This document shows positions 15,710 to 23,846 of a stretch of 64,000 bases of DNA, one piece after another. The stretch is from Glaciibacter superstes DSM 21135 (lineage in GTDB: Bacteria > Actinomycetota > Actinomycetes > Actinomycetales > Microbacteriaceae): contig NZ_ATWH01000012.1 of assembly GCF_000421145.1 (NCBI RefSeq), forward strand, positions 1 through 64,000. Direction: 5' to 3'. Every line of letters begins with the position of its first letter. Position 1 is the first letter of the stretch. Both the position numbers and the translations under genes were made by a program. The notes beneath the pieces are model-generated. The model was not told where the DNA came from and searched no databases. It saw nothing but the letters and a program-made list of their open reading frames with translations.

Positions 15710-16456
15710 TCAGTTGTGCTCGAGTAGGAAGTCAACGATCAGCTGATGGTCGACCGCGGCGTACGTGTCGAAGTCGTGCCCGGTGGGCAACGCCACCAAG
15801 GTTCTGTTGGTGGGGTCTGCCGCCGCGAACGCTTCCGTGTAGGCGGGCAGGCAGAGCGTGTCGGTGAGGCCGTAGAAGATCAGCATCGGGATGCCTTGCA
15901 GTGCCGAGCTTGCCCGGTACGTGTATGGGTTTCTCGTTGCTCCTTGCGTCGATTCGACGTAGGAGCCACCGTAGGCGGCGTTCACGAGTGAACCGTAGCC
16001 CGACCGGTTGTTTGCCCGAATGTCTTCCGGGTTCATGACGGGGATGACGGAGACGATGCAGGTCACCCGTGTCGGGTTAGCTCTGGCGTAATTCAGGGAC
16101 ACGATGCCGCCCATAGAAGCGGATATCAGCGCGCTCTTGAGCAAGCCACCCGATGTCACCCCGTCCAGTTCAAGAAGCCGTTGCCGGTTCGACACTAGAC
16201 GCGCCGTACTCGTCGCGTTGCCCCACGTCTGCTGGCCGCCGTTGTCCCCTGAGATGCCGGTGAACTCCGCGGCAGCAACCATGTTCGTCAGCGTGTCCTG
16301 ATTGCCCAAGGGGCTAATGCAATAGGTGCAATCAGAACCCGCTCCGTGCACGTATTGCACACCTTGCTTTGCGGGGCTAGATGGAATCTTGGGGTATATC
16401 TCCAGGTGCCCCTCGTTGAAGGCAATCACATCGCGGGTGTACGTGGTCGCGGTCAT
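15710..16456 (-). CDS. Alpha/beta hydrolase, tail-associated
   Basis: 248 residues. The nucleophile elbow ISASMGGIVSLNYA (about 103-116) has Ser in S-x-S-M-G; LIFYGLTDTLCLP supplies the likely acid and LPTGHDFD the His, completing a Ser-Asp-His triad. Substrate unknown. It is the last gene of the late operon, right after tail-fibre genes (ATGA overlap with the gene before), so it probably acts as an esterase on a cell-surface polymer during adsorption or release; this is inference from position. There is no signal peptide. Confidence 0.8.
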   Translation of the reverse strand: MTATTYTRDVIAFNEGHLEIYPKIPSSPAKQGVQYVHGAGSDCTYCISPLGNQDTLTNMVAAAEFTGISGDNGGQQTWGNATSTARLVSNRQRLLELDGVTSGGLLKSALISASMGGIVSLNYARANPTRVTCIVSVIPVMNPEDIRANNRSGYGSLVNAAYGGSYVESTQGATRNPYTYRASSALQGIPMLIFYGLTDTLCLPAYTEAFAAADPTNRTLVALPTGHDFDTYAAVDHQLIVDFLLEHN

Positions 16457-17268
16457 AGGCTCACCACCGAGATCCCCATCGGGTTCGTGGCATCCCCCGA
16501 GACTCGTGCCCCGATAGCATCGGTGCCGGACTTGACCTGAACCTTGTACACGTAGCTCGCCCCTGGAGTGAGCCCGCTGACGCGAACACGCCGGCTGACC
16601 GAATGCCACAGGTCGGTGCCCCCTCCACGTGTTTCAATCCGCGCCTTCTCCGTGGCCCCCAGTCGCATCGACAGGATGGTTTCGACGACCCCGTTCTCGT
16701 TGGCTACGTTCGCATCGCAACGCAACTCGACCGGCCGCGTGCCAGCCTTGAAGGTTATCGTCAGGCCCGGCACATCGACCAGTGTCGTGGTGCTGGTGCT
16801 AAAGAACGCGGTCGATTCGGCATACCCGAGCTCGCTACCGCCGTGACCTACCACCACCCACGCGGACCCAGTGGATCGGTACGCTTCTTCAATTTCCGTG
16901 CAGTAGTAGATGGTGCCATCCGGAACGGTTGACGCGGCGGGGCGCGCGGCGTATGTGCCGGTGAGATCGCGTGCCACCCACGACGGATTGGCGCTACTCC
17001 CGCCCGACTGCAGAATCTGCCCCGCCGTGCCTACCGGCACCGACACCTGCGCGGCCGTGCTGGTCGTCCCTCCGATAACGAGCGCCCTGGCAGTCTGGGA
17101 TGCACGCCCAGTACCGCCCCGGGCAACGAGCAGGGTGCCCGAAGTAATGTCGACGGCGGAGTGCTCGTGATCGGTGTCAGACTTCCCCTCGAGCGCAGAA
17201 TCAACCTCACCCCGCGTGACGATATCCCGGGGTGAGGTCGACGGCGGGCCGACGTACTCCACAGCCAT
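16453..17268 (-). CDS. Minor tail / tail fibre protein
   Basis: 271 residues. HEHSAVDITSGTLLVARGGTGR near residues 34-55 is the collar-type repeat often seen in phage fibres. The middle (GTYAARPAASTVPDGTIYYCTEIEEAYRSTGSAWVVVG) is a common fibre module, and the C-terminal 130 residues form a jelly-roll-like beta domain (RPVELRCDANVANE onwards) likely to bind the receptor. Role inferred from motifs and from its place after other tail-tip genes. Confidence 0.75.
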   Translation of the reverse strand: MAVEYVGPPSTSPRDIVTRGEVDSALEGKSDTDHEHSAVDITSGTLLVARGGTGRASQTARALVIGGTTSTAAQVSVPVGTAGQILQSGGSSANPSWVARDLTGTYAARPAASTVPDGTIYYCTEIEEAYRSTGSAWVVVGHGGSELGYAESTAFFSTSTTTLVDVPGLTITFKAGTRPVELRCDANVANENGVVETILSMRLGATEKARIETRGGGTDLWHSVSRRVRVSGLTPGASYVYKVQVKSGTDAIGARVSGDATNPMGISVVSL

Positions 17269-17271
17269 CGT

Positions 17272-18189
17272 CTACGCCTGAACGGTGACGGTGTACTGGT
17301 TCGCCGTTGGCGCGGTCGCGAACAGAACGGTGACCGCGCTCGTGCTGGTCTTCTGCACCTCGGCGACAACCTGACTGTACGGCGACGCGGTGAGGGACAC
17401 GTCGACGGTCACGGCGCGGGTGCCGAAACCGTGCGTGACGACGAACGACGTCGCCGAAGCGTTGCCCACCGTCTGCGTGAACACCGGCTTGTCGGTGAGA
17501 TCGTCGTAGCTTCCAGACGTGGCCACGGTTGCGAGGTCGGCGATGTTCGCTTTGAGGGCGATCGACGCTGTCACCGTGGCGGCGAAGTTCGGGTCATCCC
17601 CAAGCGCGGCCGCGAGCTCGTTGAGGGTGTCGAGCGAGCCGGGTGCTGCGTCGATGAGGGCTGCGATCTTCGCCGTCACAGCGGTGTCGAAGTCGGAGAT
17701 CGTGGACACGGTCTGCGTGCCGGTGTGGTTCGCTCGTGAGCGCAGGAACGTGTCGGTCTGGTTCGCGGTCGCCGCGGTGGCGATGCCTGTGAGCTTGGTG
17801 CGCTCGGCCGCGGTCAACAGTTTCAGACCTGCGGTCTCGGCGAGCTTGTCGAGGGTGATCGCCGCGGCCGCGGCGACCTGCGCGTTGCTGATCGCAGAGT
17901 TCGCCACCGACAGGCTAATGGTCCCGGCGGTGTCGTTGTACGTGGCCGTGACGTTGGACGACCCGGACAGCATCGCCGCGACGACGTCCTGCACGGCTTC
18001 GGCGTCGAGCGCACCGTCGTCGCCGAGGTACACCCAGCCGGTGCCGTTCGAGATGCCGAACTGTTCGAGGGTGGTGTCGAAGTAGAACCGGCCCGCCTTG
18101 TGCGGCGGCGCGGTCGCCAGGTTCTGCGCCGTCGCGTTGAGGAGCTCGAGCAGGTTGAAGTCCATGGGCTGGACAATGGGAATGGCCAT
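17272..18189 (-). CDS. Minor tail protein / fibre shaft
   Basis: 305 residues from the ATG at 18189 (AGGGAGC upstream); a longer frame lacks such a site. It begins with a tail-fibre attachment-like module (NATAQNLATAPPHKAGRFYFD), followed by an Ala-rich helical shaft (60-215) with the fibre motif HTGTQTVSTISDFDTAV, and a C-terminal beta domain (TSFVVTHGFGTRAVTVDV). Such organisation is typical of trimeric side fibres in actinophages. Confidence 0.78.
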   Translation of the reverse strand: MAIPIVQPMDFNLLELLNATAQNLATAPPHKAGRFYFDTTLEQFGISNGTGWVYLGDDGALDAEAVQDVVAAMLSGSSNVTATYNDTAGTISLSVANSAISNAQVAAAAAITLDKLAETAGLKLLTAAERTKLTGIATAATANQTDTFLRSRANHTGTQTVSTISDFDTAVTAKIAALIDAAPGSLDTLNELAAALGDDPNFAATVTASIALKANIADLATVATSGSYDDLTDKPVFTQTVGNASATSFVVTHGFGTRAVTVDVSLTASPYSQVVAEVQKTSTSAVTVLFATAPTANQYTVTVQA

Positions 18190-18197
18190 GATGCTCC

Positions 18198-18572
18198 CTA
18201 AGAGAGTCGGGCGGTGCCAGAGAAGGCGCCGACTGAGATGGATCGAACGAGGTTCGGCGCCGGGTAGGTGATCTCCGTTTCGACACGTGTGCCAGCGGAG
18301 TCGGTGATGGTCACGTTCGGTTCGAACGGGAGCGGGTGAACGATCTCCCACACGGCGGCCGGTGTTACCTGGTTGTGGGTGAAGCGCACGTCGTCGAGGG
18401 TCATCCCGGGTGGGTTCTCTGTCAGGTATGCGTCCACCGCGGTCGCGAGGGCTTCTTGACCGATGCCCGGGGCGATCGGCAGCGCCGACACCTCGACAAC
18501 AGTCACCGGGGACGCGACGACCTCGACGATGATGGGTCGCTCGAGTGCTTCGACTTCCTCGATCTCAGACAT
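18198..18572 (-). CDS. Minor tail protein
   Basis: 124 residues. The second half (FTHNQVTPAAVWEIVHPLPFEPNVTITDSAG) is the conserved module that follows a coiled start in many actinophage and lactococcal baseplate proteins. Overlaps the previous gene by 8 nt and precedes the fibre shaft gene by 8 nt. Probable connector between tail tip and fibre. Confidence 0.7.
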   Translation of the reverse strand: MSEIEEVEALERPIIVEVVASPVTVVEVSALPIAPGIGQEALATAVDAYLTENPPGMTLDDVRFTHNQVTPAAVWEIVHPLPFEPNVTITDSAGTRVETEITYPAPNLVRSISVGAFSGTARLS

Positions 18573-18951
18573 GGCGGGTCGCGTCCGGGTCGATCGTTAC
18601 GGTGCCTTCCGTGAAACGGATCTTCCCTCCGTCAGGGGCGGTGAGTTCCATATCCCACACACCCACCCGGCGCGAGTTCCACGCTTCGCTTTCGGTGACC
18701 GCAGCGGGGATCATCATCTGGATGACACCCGATTCACCCTGCAAAGTGATGTGCCCGGTGAGGTCCAGGTAGATTTCCCCGCCGATGCGGGCGCGGATCT
18801 GACCTTCTGCCGAGTACCCGGTCAGATCGACCGGGGTGCTCACGTCACCGTCCCTGATCGAATACCGCCACGTGAAAGGGTTATCGGCTCCCTGCGCGAT
18901 GAGGAGGTTTGTTTCGACGAGGGACGTGCGGCCCACGGTTACAGCAGCCAT
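18565..18951 (-). CDS. Tail-tip protein, baseplate-upper-like
   Basis: 128 residues from the ATG at 18951 (GAAGGG 9 nt upstream). Beta-rich: QGADNPFTWRYSIRDGDVSTPVDLTGYSAEGQIR then a strand-rich end with VGVWDMELTAPDGGKIRFTEGTVTIDPD. This resembles small phage domains that describe a ligand-binding or baseplate module. Function inferred from motif style and neighbours only. Confidence 0.65.
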   Translation of the reverse strand: MAAVTVGRTSLVETNLLIAQGADNPFTWRYSIRDGDVSTPVDLTGYSAEGQIRARIGGEIYLDLTGHITLQGESGVIQMMIPAAVTESEAWNSRRVGVWDMELTAPDGGKIRFTEGTVTIDPDATRHV

Positions 18952-18978
18952 TCGGGTCACCCTTCAAATTGGCAGATC

Positions 18979-19371
18979 TCAGCGGGCGTTGGGGTTGTAC
19001 GTGGACAGCAGCTGGTGTCGTGGCACGTACGCGGCGTTCGGGACGATGCCGATACCCAGCGCGGCGAGCGCAGCGAGGGCGACGGTGAGCCAGTCGGCGA
19101 GGGCGACCTGGCCGAAGCCGATACCGGGGCTGAGGATCAGGACGAGGGCGGCGAGCGCGGCGCCGATAACGGAGACGATGGCTTTCGCGTAGGCGCGGAT
19201 CCCGGTGTCGAGGTTCGGGACCAGGTAGACGCCGGCGGCGGTGAAGAGGGCGATGATGATGTTGACGAACTCGACGGGGCTGATCACTCCGTCTGAGAGG
19301 GCGGCAACGAGGATGATGACTGCGGCGGCGATGATCTGGCCGATCGCTTTCGCGTAAATGCCGATGCTCAT
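18979..19371 (-). CDS. Holin-like membrane protein
   Basis: 130 residues with four hydrophobic segments (about 10-30, 35-55, 68-90, 97-115) and short polar ends. Size and number of membrane segments fit actinophage holins, which form lesions to release endolysin. AAGGAG precedes the ATG, which overlaps the stop of the collagen-like gene (ATGA). Lies three genes downstream of the endolysin. No enzymatic motif. Confidence 0.75.
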   Translation of the reverse strand: MSIGIYAKAIGQIIAAAVIILVAALSDGVISPVEFVNIIIALFTAAGVYLVPNLDTGIRAYAKAIVSVIGAALAALVLILSPGIGFGQVALADWLTVALAALAALGIGIVPNAAYVPRHQLLSTYNPNAR

Positions 19372-19934
19372 GGCGTTTCTCCTTCGGTTGGTGCGCACTC
19401 GTACCGAGGCGCAGCGGGGTCAAACGGGGTCGTGCGGGTGCAGAGGTAGGTGACGTCGAGAGCGTCGCTGTACGTCCAGCTGAGTGGTGGCTGGCCGTCC
19501 ACACCGTTGGCGCCTGCAGGGCCGGGAACGGTCGACGCGGCACCAGGCGGGCCAGCAGGTCCAGCGGCCCCAGACGCGCCGTCCTGGCCGTCAGCACCAA
19601 CGACACCGGAAGGTCCCGCCACACCGACACCGGGCGCACCATCCATGCCAGGAAGACCATCGATACCGTCGCGGCCATCCTCACCAGGCGAACCGCGGGG
19701 ACCAGTAGCTCCGACCGGCCCCGGCTGCCCGGTCACTTCCTTAGCAGGCGGAGCGACGGGGGTCTCATCCAGACCCTTCACCTGCTCACGCAAAGCATCC
19801 GAGTTCGTAGACAGCTGGGCAAGCTTGCTGTCCTTATCGGTCACTTGCACCATCAGGAAAACCATGGTCACCAGCAACCCCAACACGGCGATCGCAGCGA
19901 CAATGGTCGCCCCCGGTGTTCGTTTCTCGATCAT
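19368..19934 (-). CDS. Membrane-anchored collagen-like protein
   Basis: 188 residues. A transmembrane helix (about 9-33: IVAAIAVLGLLVTMVFLMV) is followed by a short helical stretch, then about 75 residues of Gly-X-Y repeats (GQPGPVGATGPRGSPGEDG and on, about 69-145), and a C-terminal globular end with two Cys (VTYLCTRTT and RYECAPTEG). The repeats should form a triple helix outside the cell. Collagen repeats are common in phage fibres, but membrane anchoring inside a lysis cassette is unusual. Confidence 0.82.
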   Translation of the reverse strand: MIEKRTPGATIVAAIAVLGLLVTMVFLMVQVTDKDSKLAQLSTNSDALREQVKGLDETPVAPPAKEVTGQPGPVGATGPRGSPGEDGRDGIDGLPGMDGAPGVGVAGPSGVVGADGQDGASGAAGPAGPPGAASTVPGPAGANGVDGQPPLSWTYSDALDVTYLCTRTTPFDPAAPRYECAPTEGETP

Positions 19935-20242
19935 GGCTGCAAGCCTCCCTGGATGATGAAAATGGCAATCGCAGACACGAACGGTGACGCGATCAGACCG
20001 ATCAGCAGCCACCGGTTGCGGGCCTTCTGATCCTCGGAACGGTTCTCTTCCGCCCTGCTGGCCTGCGCCGCTTCTTTCAGTCCTTGCTCAATGTCACGGA
20101 GCCGAGAGTCGGTGCGGGCCTTGTCGGCGGCGTACAGCTCGACGGAAACGACTTTCCCGCCGATCGCACCGACCGCGTCCTCGACCCGTTTCAGACCGCG
20201 CATCAACTCCCACGGTGTCGGCTCGGGTCCCTGATCGGGCAT
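19931..20242 (-). CDS. Small membrane protein with coiled coil, XhlA/holin-like
   Basis: 103 residues: a helical soluble part (15-80, heptad-like LRDIEQGLKEAAQASRAEENRSEDQKA) followed by one C-terminal membrane helix (WLLIGLIASPFVSAIAIFII). This plan matches haemolysin XhlA-type and single-span accessory holins. Its ATG overlaps the stop of a 29-residue frame (TGATG) and its stop overlaps the collagen-like start (ATGA), so the lysis genes are translationally coupled. Confidence 0.7.
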   Translation of the reverse strand: MPDQGPEPTPWELMRGLKRVEDAVGAIGGKVVSVELYAADKARTDSRLRDIEQGLKEAAQASRAEENRSEDQKARNRWLLIGLIASPFVSAIAIFIIQGGLQP

Positions 20243-20331
20243 CAGCTCTCCTTCGTGTGTCGGCAGGAATCACAGGACCGGCCGTGCGCGCATGCCGGCT
20301 GGTTGCATGGGTGTCGGCACAGGCAGGTCAT
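20242..20331 (-). CDS. 29-residue Cys/His-rich peptide in the lysis cassette
   Basis: Reads MTCLCRHPCNQPACAHGRSC and ends KES. It has six Cys and three His in 29 residues, a spacing suited to binding one or two metal ions. It starts 5 nt after the endolysin stop and its own stop overlaps the next start, so coupling supports translation although no ribosome site is visible. Confidence 0.5.
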   Translation of the reverse strand: MTCLCRHPCNQPACAHGRSCDSCRHTKES

Positions 20332-20336
20332 GCGGG

Positions 20337-21167
20337 TCAGCTTGCGGCGTCTGCGAAGACCTTGCGGATCGCGGTCTCAGCGGCCTGCTCAACCTGTGCC
20401 TGCGTGAGTTCCGCGCCCGAGTCGTTGAGGCCAGCGATGACAGCCGACACCAGCAGCGGGGCGATCGCACTTGCGATGACAGCAGGGTCGACGGTTGAAC
20501 GCTGGGCGATCTTCCGGGCAGTGATGGCGGTGAGCGTGTTCCACACGTTGCCGTCAGACATTTGCACAAAGTCACCGACAATGCCGGTTGCCTTGAGTGC
20601 TTCCATCTCGTTCACCGAGTGCAGCGGGACCAGCTCGCCGTCTTCGGTGACAAGTCCAACGGAGGTGTCGTAATTCCTGATGAGTGCTGACATGCGCTTC
20701 TTTCCAATCGTCTTGGTGTCGAGGCTTGCGACTTCGGATACGCCGGCCAGGGTGGAGTTGATGAAGTACGGCGAAGCGCCCATGAACCGGTCGCTGATGG
20801 CTGCGTAGTCGGCGATCGGCATGGTGCCAAGACCGCTGCCGAAGTCCGAGACACGCCAGTTCGCGGAGAGGAAGCGGCCAGGGCTGGACACCATGCCGAT
20901 GTGCCCGTTGTTCGGGCCTGCCTTGTCGAAGTACACGAACCAGCCGCCCGGGATCTCATCGAACGGGATCTCGTCCTCGGTATACAGGTGATGCCCGTAC
21001 CCCTCCGTGGCGAGCGCCATGAGGTAGGCGGACGGGGCGGAGGTCGAGAAGCCGCCAGCGCGGAATACGAGTGACCCGCACTTCTGGTCCCAGGATGCGC
21101 CGGGTTCGAGGTTGTCGGTCGGGTTGGCGCGGCACCAGTCAACGAAACCCTGCGGTGTGCGCGTCAT
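20337..21167 (-). CDS. Endolysin with CHAP/NlpC-like peptidase domain
   Basis: 276 residues. The N-terminal 140 residues fit a papain-like amidase/endopeptidase: Cys in DQKCGSLVFRA (about 31-41), a possible substrate region GGWFVYFDKAG and His in NNGHIGMVSSPG (about 90-101). It would cut peptidoglycan cross-links or stem peptides. The rest (150-276) is a linker plus an Ala-rich helical tail (AVIAGLNDSGAELTQAQVEQAAETAIRKVF) found in actinophage lysins. No signal sequence, so release depends on the holin genes that follow. ATGA overlap with the tail gene upstream. Confidence 0.8.
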   Translation of the reverse strand: MTRTPQGFVDWCRANPTDNLEPGASWDQKCGSLVFRAGGFSTSAPSAYLMALATEGYGHHLYTEDEIPFDEIPGGWFVYFDKAGPNNGHIGMVSSPGRFLSANWRVSDFGSGLGTMPIADYAAISDRFMGASPYFINSTLAGVSEVASLDTKTIGKKRMSALIRNYDTSVGLVTEDGELVPLHSVNEMEALKATGIVGDFVQMSDGNVWNTLTAITARKIAQRSTVDPAVIASAIAPLLVSAVIAGLNDSGAELTQAQVEQAAETAIRKVFADAAS

Positions 21168-21814
21168 GCTGCACGCAACCATTCGATGCCGAACGTGGCT
21201 TTCACGAGGTTCTGTGTCGCACCGGAGTTCTGCAAGACATTCAGTCGCACGTCATCGCCTGCAGCGAGCAGAACGGGGACAGCAAAATTCCACAGGCCGG
21301 AACCGCTGAGCGAGTTGGTTGTCGTGGCCCCGGCCACCGTGTTCGCGGCGTCGATGGAGTTTTTTGTTGCGTACAGCCAACGGTCGGTACCGCCGCCCGG
21401 TATGTTGTCCATCCAGCCAGAGAGCCGATACCAGCCGGCGCGGGGAACCTCGAAAATGCCGGCCGAGTGAGTGATCCCACCATCGAGATAGAGGCCGTTC
21501 CAGACGAGCGTGGTGCCGGACCCTGTTATCAGAGCCTGTGCTGTGCTGTGCACGGCGAAGGCCGACCCGAACAGGGGAATCCACGCACCACCGGTGCGCT
21601 TGTATTCGAGCTCGTCAGTGGTGTCTCCCCAGAGGAGTCCTTCCCACACGTCTTTGCCGGTCGCGGCGAGCCGCTCCGTGGTGGTACCAGTGCGCCTGTT
21701 GCCGACCTTCGCCGCGTAATCCGCGACAATGTTCTCATCGACACCAATGTCAGGTGCGCCACCCACGAGGAACTGTGGCTGGTTCTTTGCACCGGGGGTA
21801 GCGTCTGCCGTCAT
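21164..21814 (-). CDS. Minor tail protein with C1q/TNF-like domain
   Basis: 216 residues from the ATG at 21814 (GGAGAAC upstream). The first 85 residues are a linker with a phage module (TTERLAATGKDVWEGLLWGDTTDELEYKRTGGAW). The C-terminal half (VWNGLYLDGGITHSAGIFEVPRAGWYRLSGWMDN) has the jelly-roll pattern of C1q-like receptor-binding domains. Lies between tail genes and the endolysin; probable receptor-binding protein. Confidence 0.72.
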   Translation of the reverse strand: MTADATPGAKNQPQFLVGGAPDIGVDENIVADYAAKVGNRRTGTTTERLAATGKDVWEGLLWGDTTDELEYKRTGGAWIPLFGSAFAVHSTAQALITGSGTTLVWNGLYLDGGITHSAGIFEVPRAGWYRLSGWMDNIPGGGTDRWLYATKNSIDAANTVAGATTTNSLSGSGLWNFAVPVLLAAGDDVRLNVLQNSGATQNLVKATFGIEWLRAA

Positions 21815-21873
21815 TAGGTTCTCCAATCGGACCAGCCGCCCCAGAGGAGCGGCGAGATAATGCAGGAAAGGTG

Positions 21874-22737
21874 TTAGCGAGTGCCGGCGAAACGCAGTGC
21901 GCCCGAGAGACCGTCCGACTGCGTGCCTCGCCAGATGGTGTATCCAGATGGCGTGACACCGATGCCGCCGCCGAAATCACGCAGTCGGATCGCGAAGTCC
22001 ACAGGAAGCGCAACCCAACCGGACCGAGGCTCCACCGGCACTTCGAAAGCAACAGACACGGCGCCACCAAGGAACGTCGAGGACCCGTGCCAGCCGATCA
22101 TCGGAGCGTTGCCTGACGCCTGCCGAGGGTTCAGGAAGATCTCCATCGAAGTCGGTTGCGTGCCTCGAAGGGCATCCGCGACACGGGTCCCGTAGAACCA
22201 GGCGCCCACGTTGTTGTCGCCGTTGTAGACATCGTTGGTCCACCAGCCACCGTTGTACGACCCCGACCCCTCGGCCATGACGACCAGATCAGAGAACGGC
22301 CCGCCACCGCCGCCCGGGTTCTGACCGGTATCCGGTGCAACCGGTGTGGCGGTGATCTTTCCCTGGATGATGCCCGTTGTCCAGTTGATCTCCACATCGT
22401 CACCGACAACGGGCGTGTAACTCGACCGGAGCCCGAGAACGTAGTCGATGCCGTCTACCGTAACGGTGCACTTAGGTGCACCGCCTGCCTTGATCTTCCC
22501 GATCGGGTTCAACTGCGCAGACGGACCGGTCACGATCAGCGCGCCGAGACGCCGCTCCAGCTGCACGGCCATGCCCACGACAGGCGGATAGTACCCAGAA
22601 CACGGAATCGCCACCGAACGGTCACCGACGTTGACGACGGCGAGCGCACCGTCCATTCTCACAAAAATGCCCAGCTTGTGACCGACGTCAGGGATCGTCG
22701 CCAGCCGATTCAGAATCAGATCCGTGTCCGAAGCCAT
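21874..22737 (-). CDS. Minor tail protein
   Basis: 287 residues. Residues 1-120 form an OB-like beta domain (GIFVRMDGALAVVNVGDRSVAIPCSG, then PVVGDDVEINWTTG). A glycine-rich linker (NPGGGGG) leads to a carbohydrate-binding-like beta domain ending in WRGTQSDGLSGALRF. This is the usual order of an actinophage tail-tip component encoded after the baseplate proteins. Its start overlaps the stop of the preceding gene by one base. Confidence 0.72.
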   Translation of the reverse strand: MASDTDLILNRLATIPDVGHKLGIFVRMDGALAVVNVGDRSVAIPCSGYYPPVVGMAVQLERRLGALIVTGPSAQLNPIGKIKAGGAPKCTVTVDGIDYVLGLRSSYTPVVGDDVEINWTTGIIQGKITATPVAPDTGQNPGGGGGPFSDLVVMAEGSGSYNGGWWTNDVYNGDNNVGAWFYGTRVADALRGTQPTSMEIFLNPRQASGNAPMIGWHGSSTFLGGAVSVAFEVPVEPRSGWVALPVDFAIRLRDFGGGIGVTPSGYTIWRGTQSDGLSGALRFAGTR

Positions 22738-23846
22738 TACAAGCTCCGTTCAGCTCGAAGGGTAACCGTCATCAACTCGGAGTCCGAATACGCGAACTTC
22801 ACCAGGCGCCCCGAAATCGGTCGGGTATGGCCCTGCACCTCCACCGGGTCACCAAGCTCAAACAAGGGATTGAGAACGCACTGGATTGGAACATCGAACT
22901 GCTGCGACCCGGTCACCTGCTCGAGCACAGCCTGCACAGCCGAGTCGGCCTGCTGCTGAGTCTTCACAAACTCCGACGCGAAATAGCGGGTGTACTCGCC
23001 GTAATTCCCGGTCGTGGCCAAAGGTCCCTCCAGCACCGCGGCAACCGAGTACAACGGCTTCCTGTCCTCAGTCTCGAAATTACCGACGACGCAGTTGTAG
23101 ACGTTCTCTGTCTCCACCGAATACGGCACATCAATGACAGTTCCGTTCTCGCCCACCAGCAACGAGCCCACAACCGTGCCCGCACCATCCGGAACGACCG
23201 TCACAGCTCCTGCCGGGTCAACAACCGCGCGGCCGCCAAGAACACCGGCGAGCGACTGCACAGCCTTCAACCGACCGCCTTGCACCGCCTCGTAGACAAC
23301 CGCGGTGGGGATGGGCTTATCGGCGACTGACTCGACCACCGGCATGTTCGTGATGCGGCGGATCTCCTCCCAGCACGAGACGAGTGAAGGCGGTTGTTCC
23401 TCGGAACGGAATCCGCGCCGCTTCAACTCCACATCCAACGATTCAAACTCGATCTCAACAACCGAAGCGACGACCCGCTCTGCACCGTTCACAAGAGCCG
23501 TGTGGTCCTGCGCGTATGGGACACCCGTGACCTTGAACCAGCCCAGCGTGACGGTCTCCGAGAAGTCACCAGCCGTGATCTCCATCAACAGGAGCAGTTT
23601 CGCCCGAAACGGCGACAGCACACCCTCGGTGCCCTCCGGCACCAACGATTCCCCCGACTCCGACTGGTAGACGATAGTCCCGGAACCGCCATGCTTTACC
23701 GCAGCACCAAGGTCCCCATCCAGCGACCAGGACAACATGTCGAGGTTCTGTTTGACCCGCTCCGAACCGTGGAACACGTCCGCTATCAGCCTGCGAGAAA
23801 ACGACCCCTGAAGCACGTTGGTCAACGCTTCGCTGTGTGTGCGCAT
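22737..23846 (-). CDS. Minor tail protein / tail hub
   Basis: 369 residues. SFSRRLIADVFHGSERVKQNLDMLSWSLDGD at the start resembles the conserved actinophage tail protein downstream of the distal tail gene. The middle and C-terminal parts (SLVSCWEEIRRITNMPVVE, then ENVYNCVVGNF and GDPVEVQG) resemble gp27-like hub proteins. I infer a place at the tail tip below the tape measure. Confidence 0.75.
   Translation of the reverse strand: MRTHSEALTNVLQGSFSRRLIADVFHGSERVKQNLDMLSWSLDGDLGAAVKHGGSGTIVYQSESGESLVPEGTEGVLSPFRAKLLLLMEITAGDFSETVTLGWFKVTGVPYAQDHTALVNGAERVVASVVEIEFESLDVELKRRGFRSEEQPPSLVSCWEEIRRITNMPVVESVADKPIPTAVVYEAVQGGRLKAVQSLAGVLGGRAVVDPAGAVTVVPDGAGTVVGSLLVGENGTVIDVPYSVETENVYNCVVGNFETEDRKPLYSVAAVLEGPLATTGNYGEYTRYFASEFVKTQQQADSAVQAVLEQVTGSQQFDVPIQCVLNPLFELGDPVEVQGHTRPISGRLVKFAYSDSELMTVTLRAERSL

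Noticed and set aside
18881..19684. Long minus-strand frame rich in Arg, Pro and His over the holin and collagen-like genes
   Set aside because: Composition is that of a shadow frame in GC-rich DNA; the collagen-like and holin frames have ribosome sites and membrane segments.
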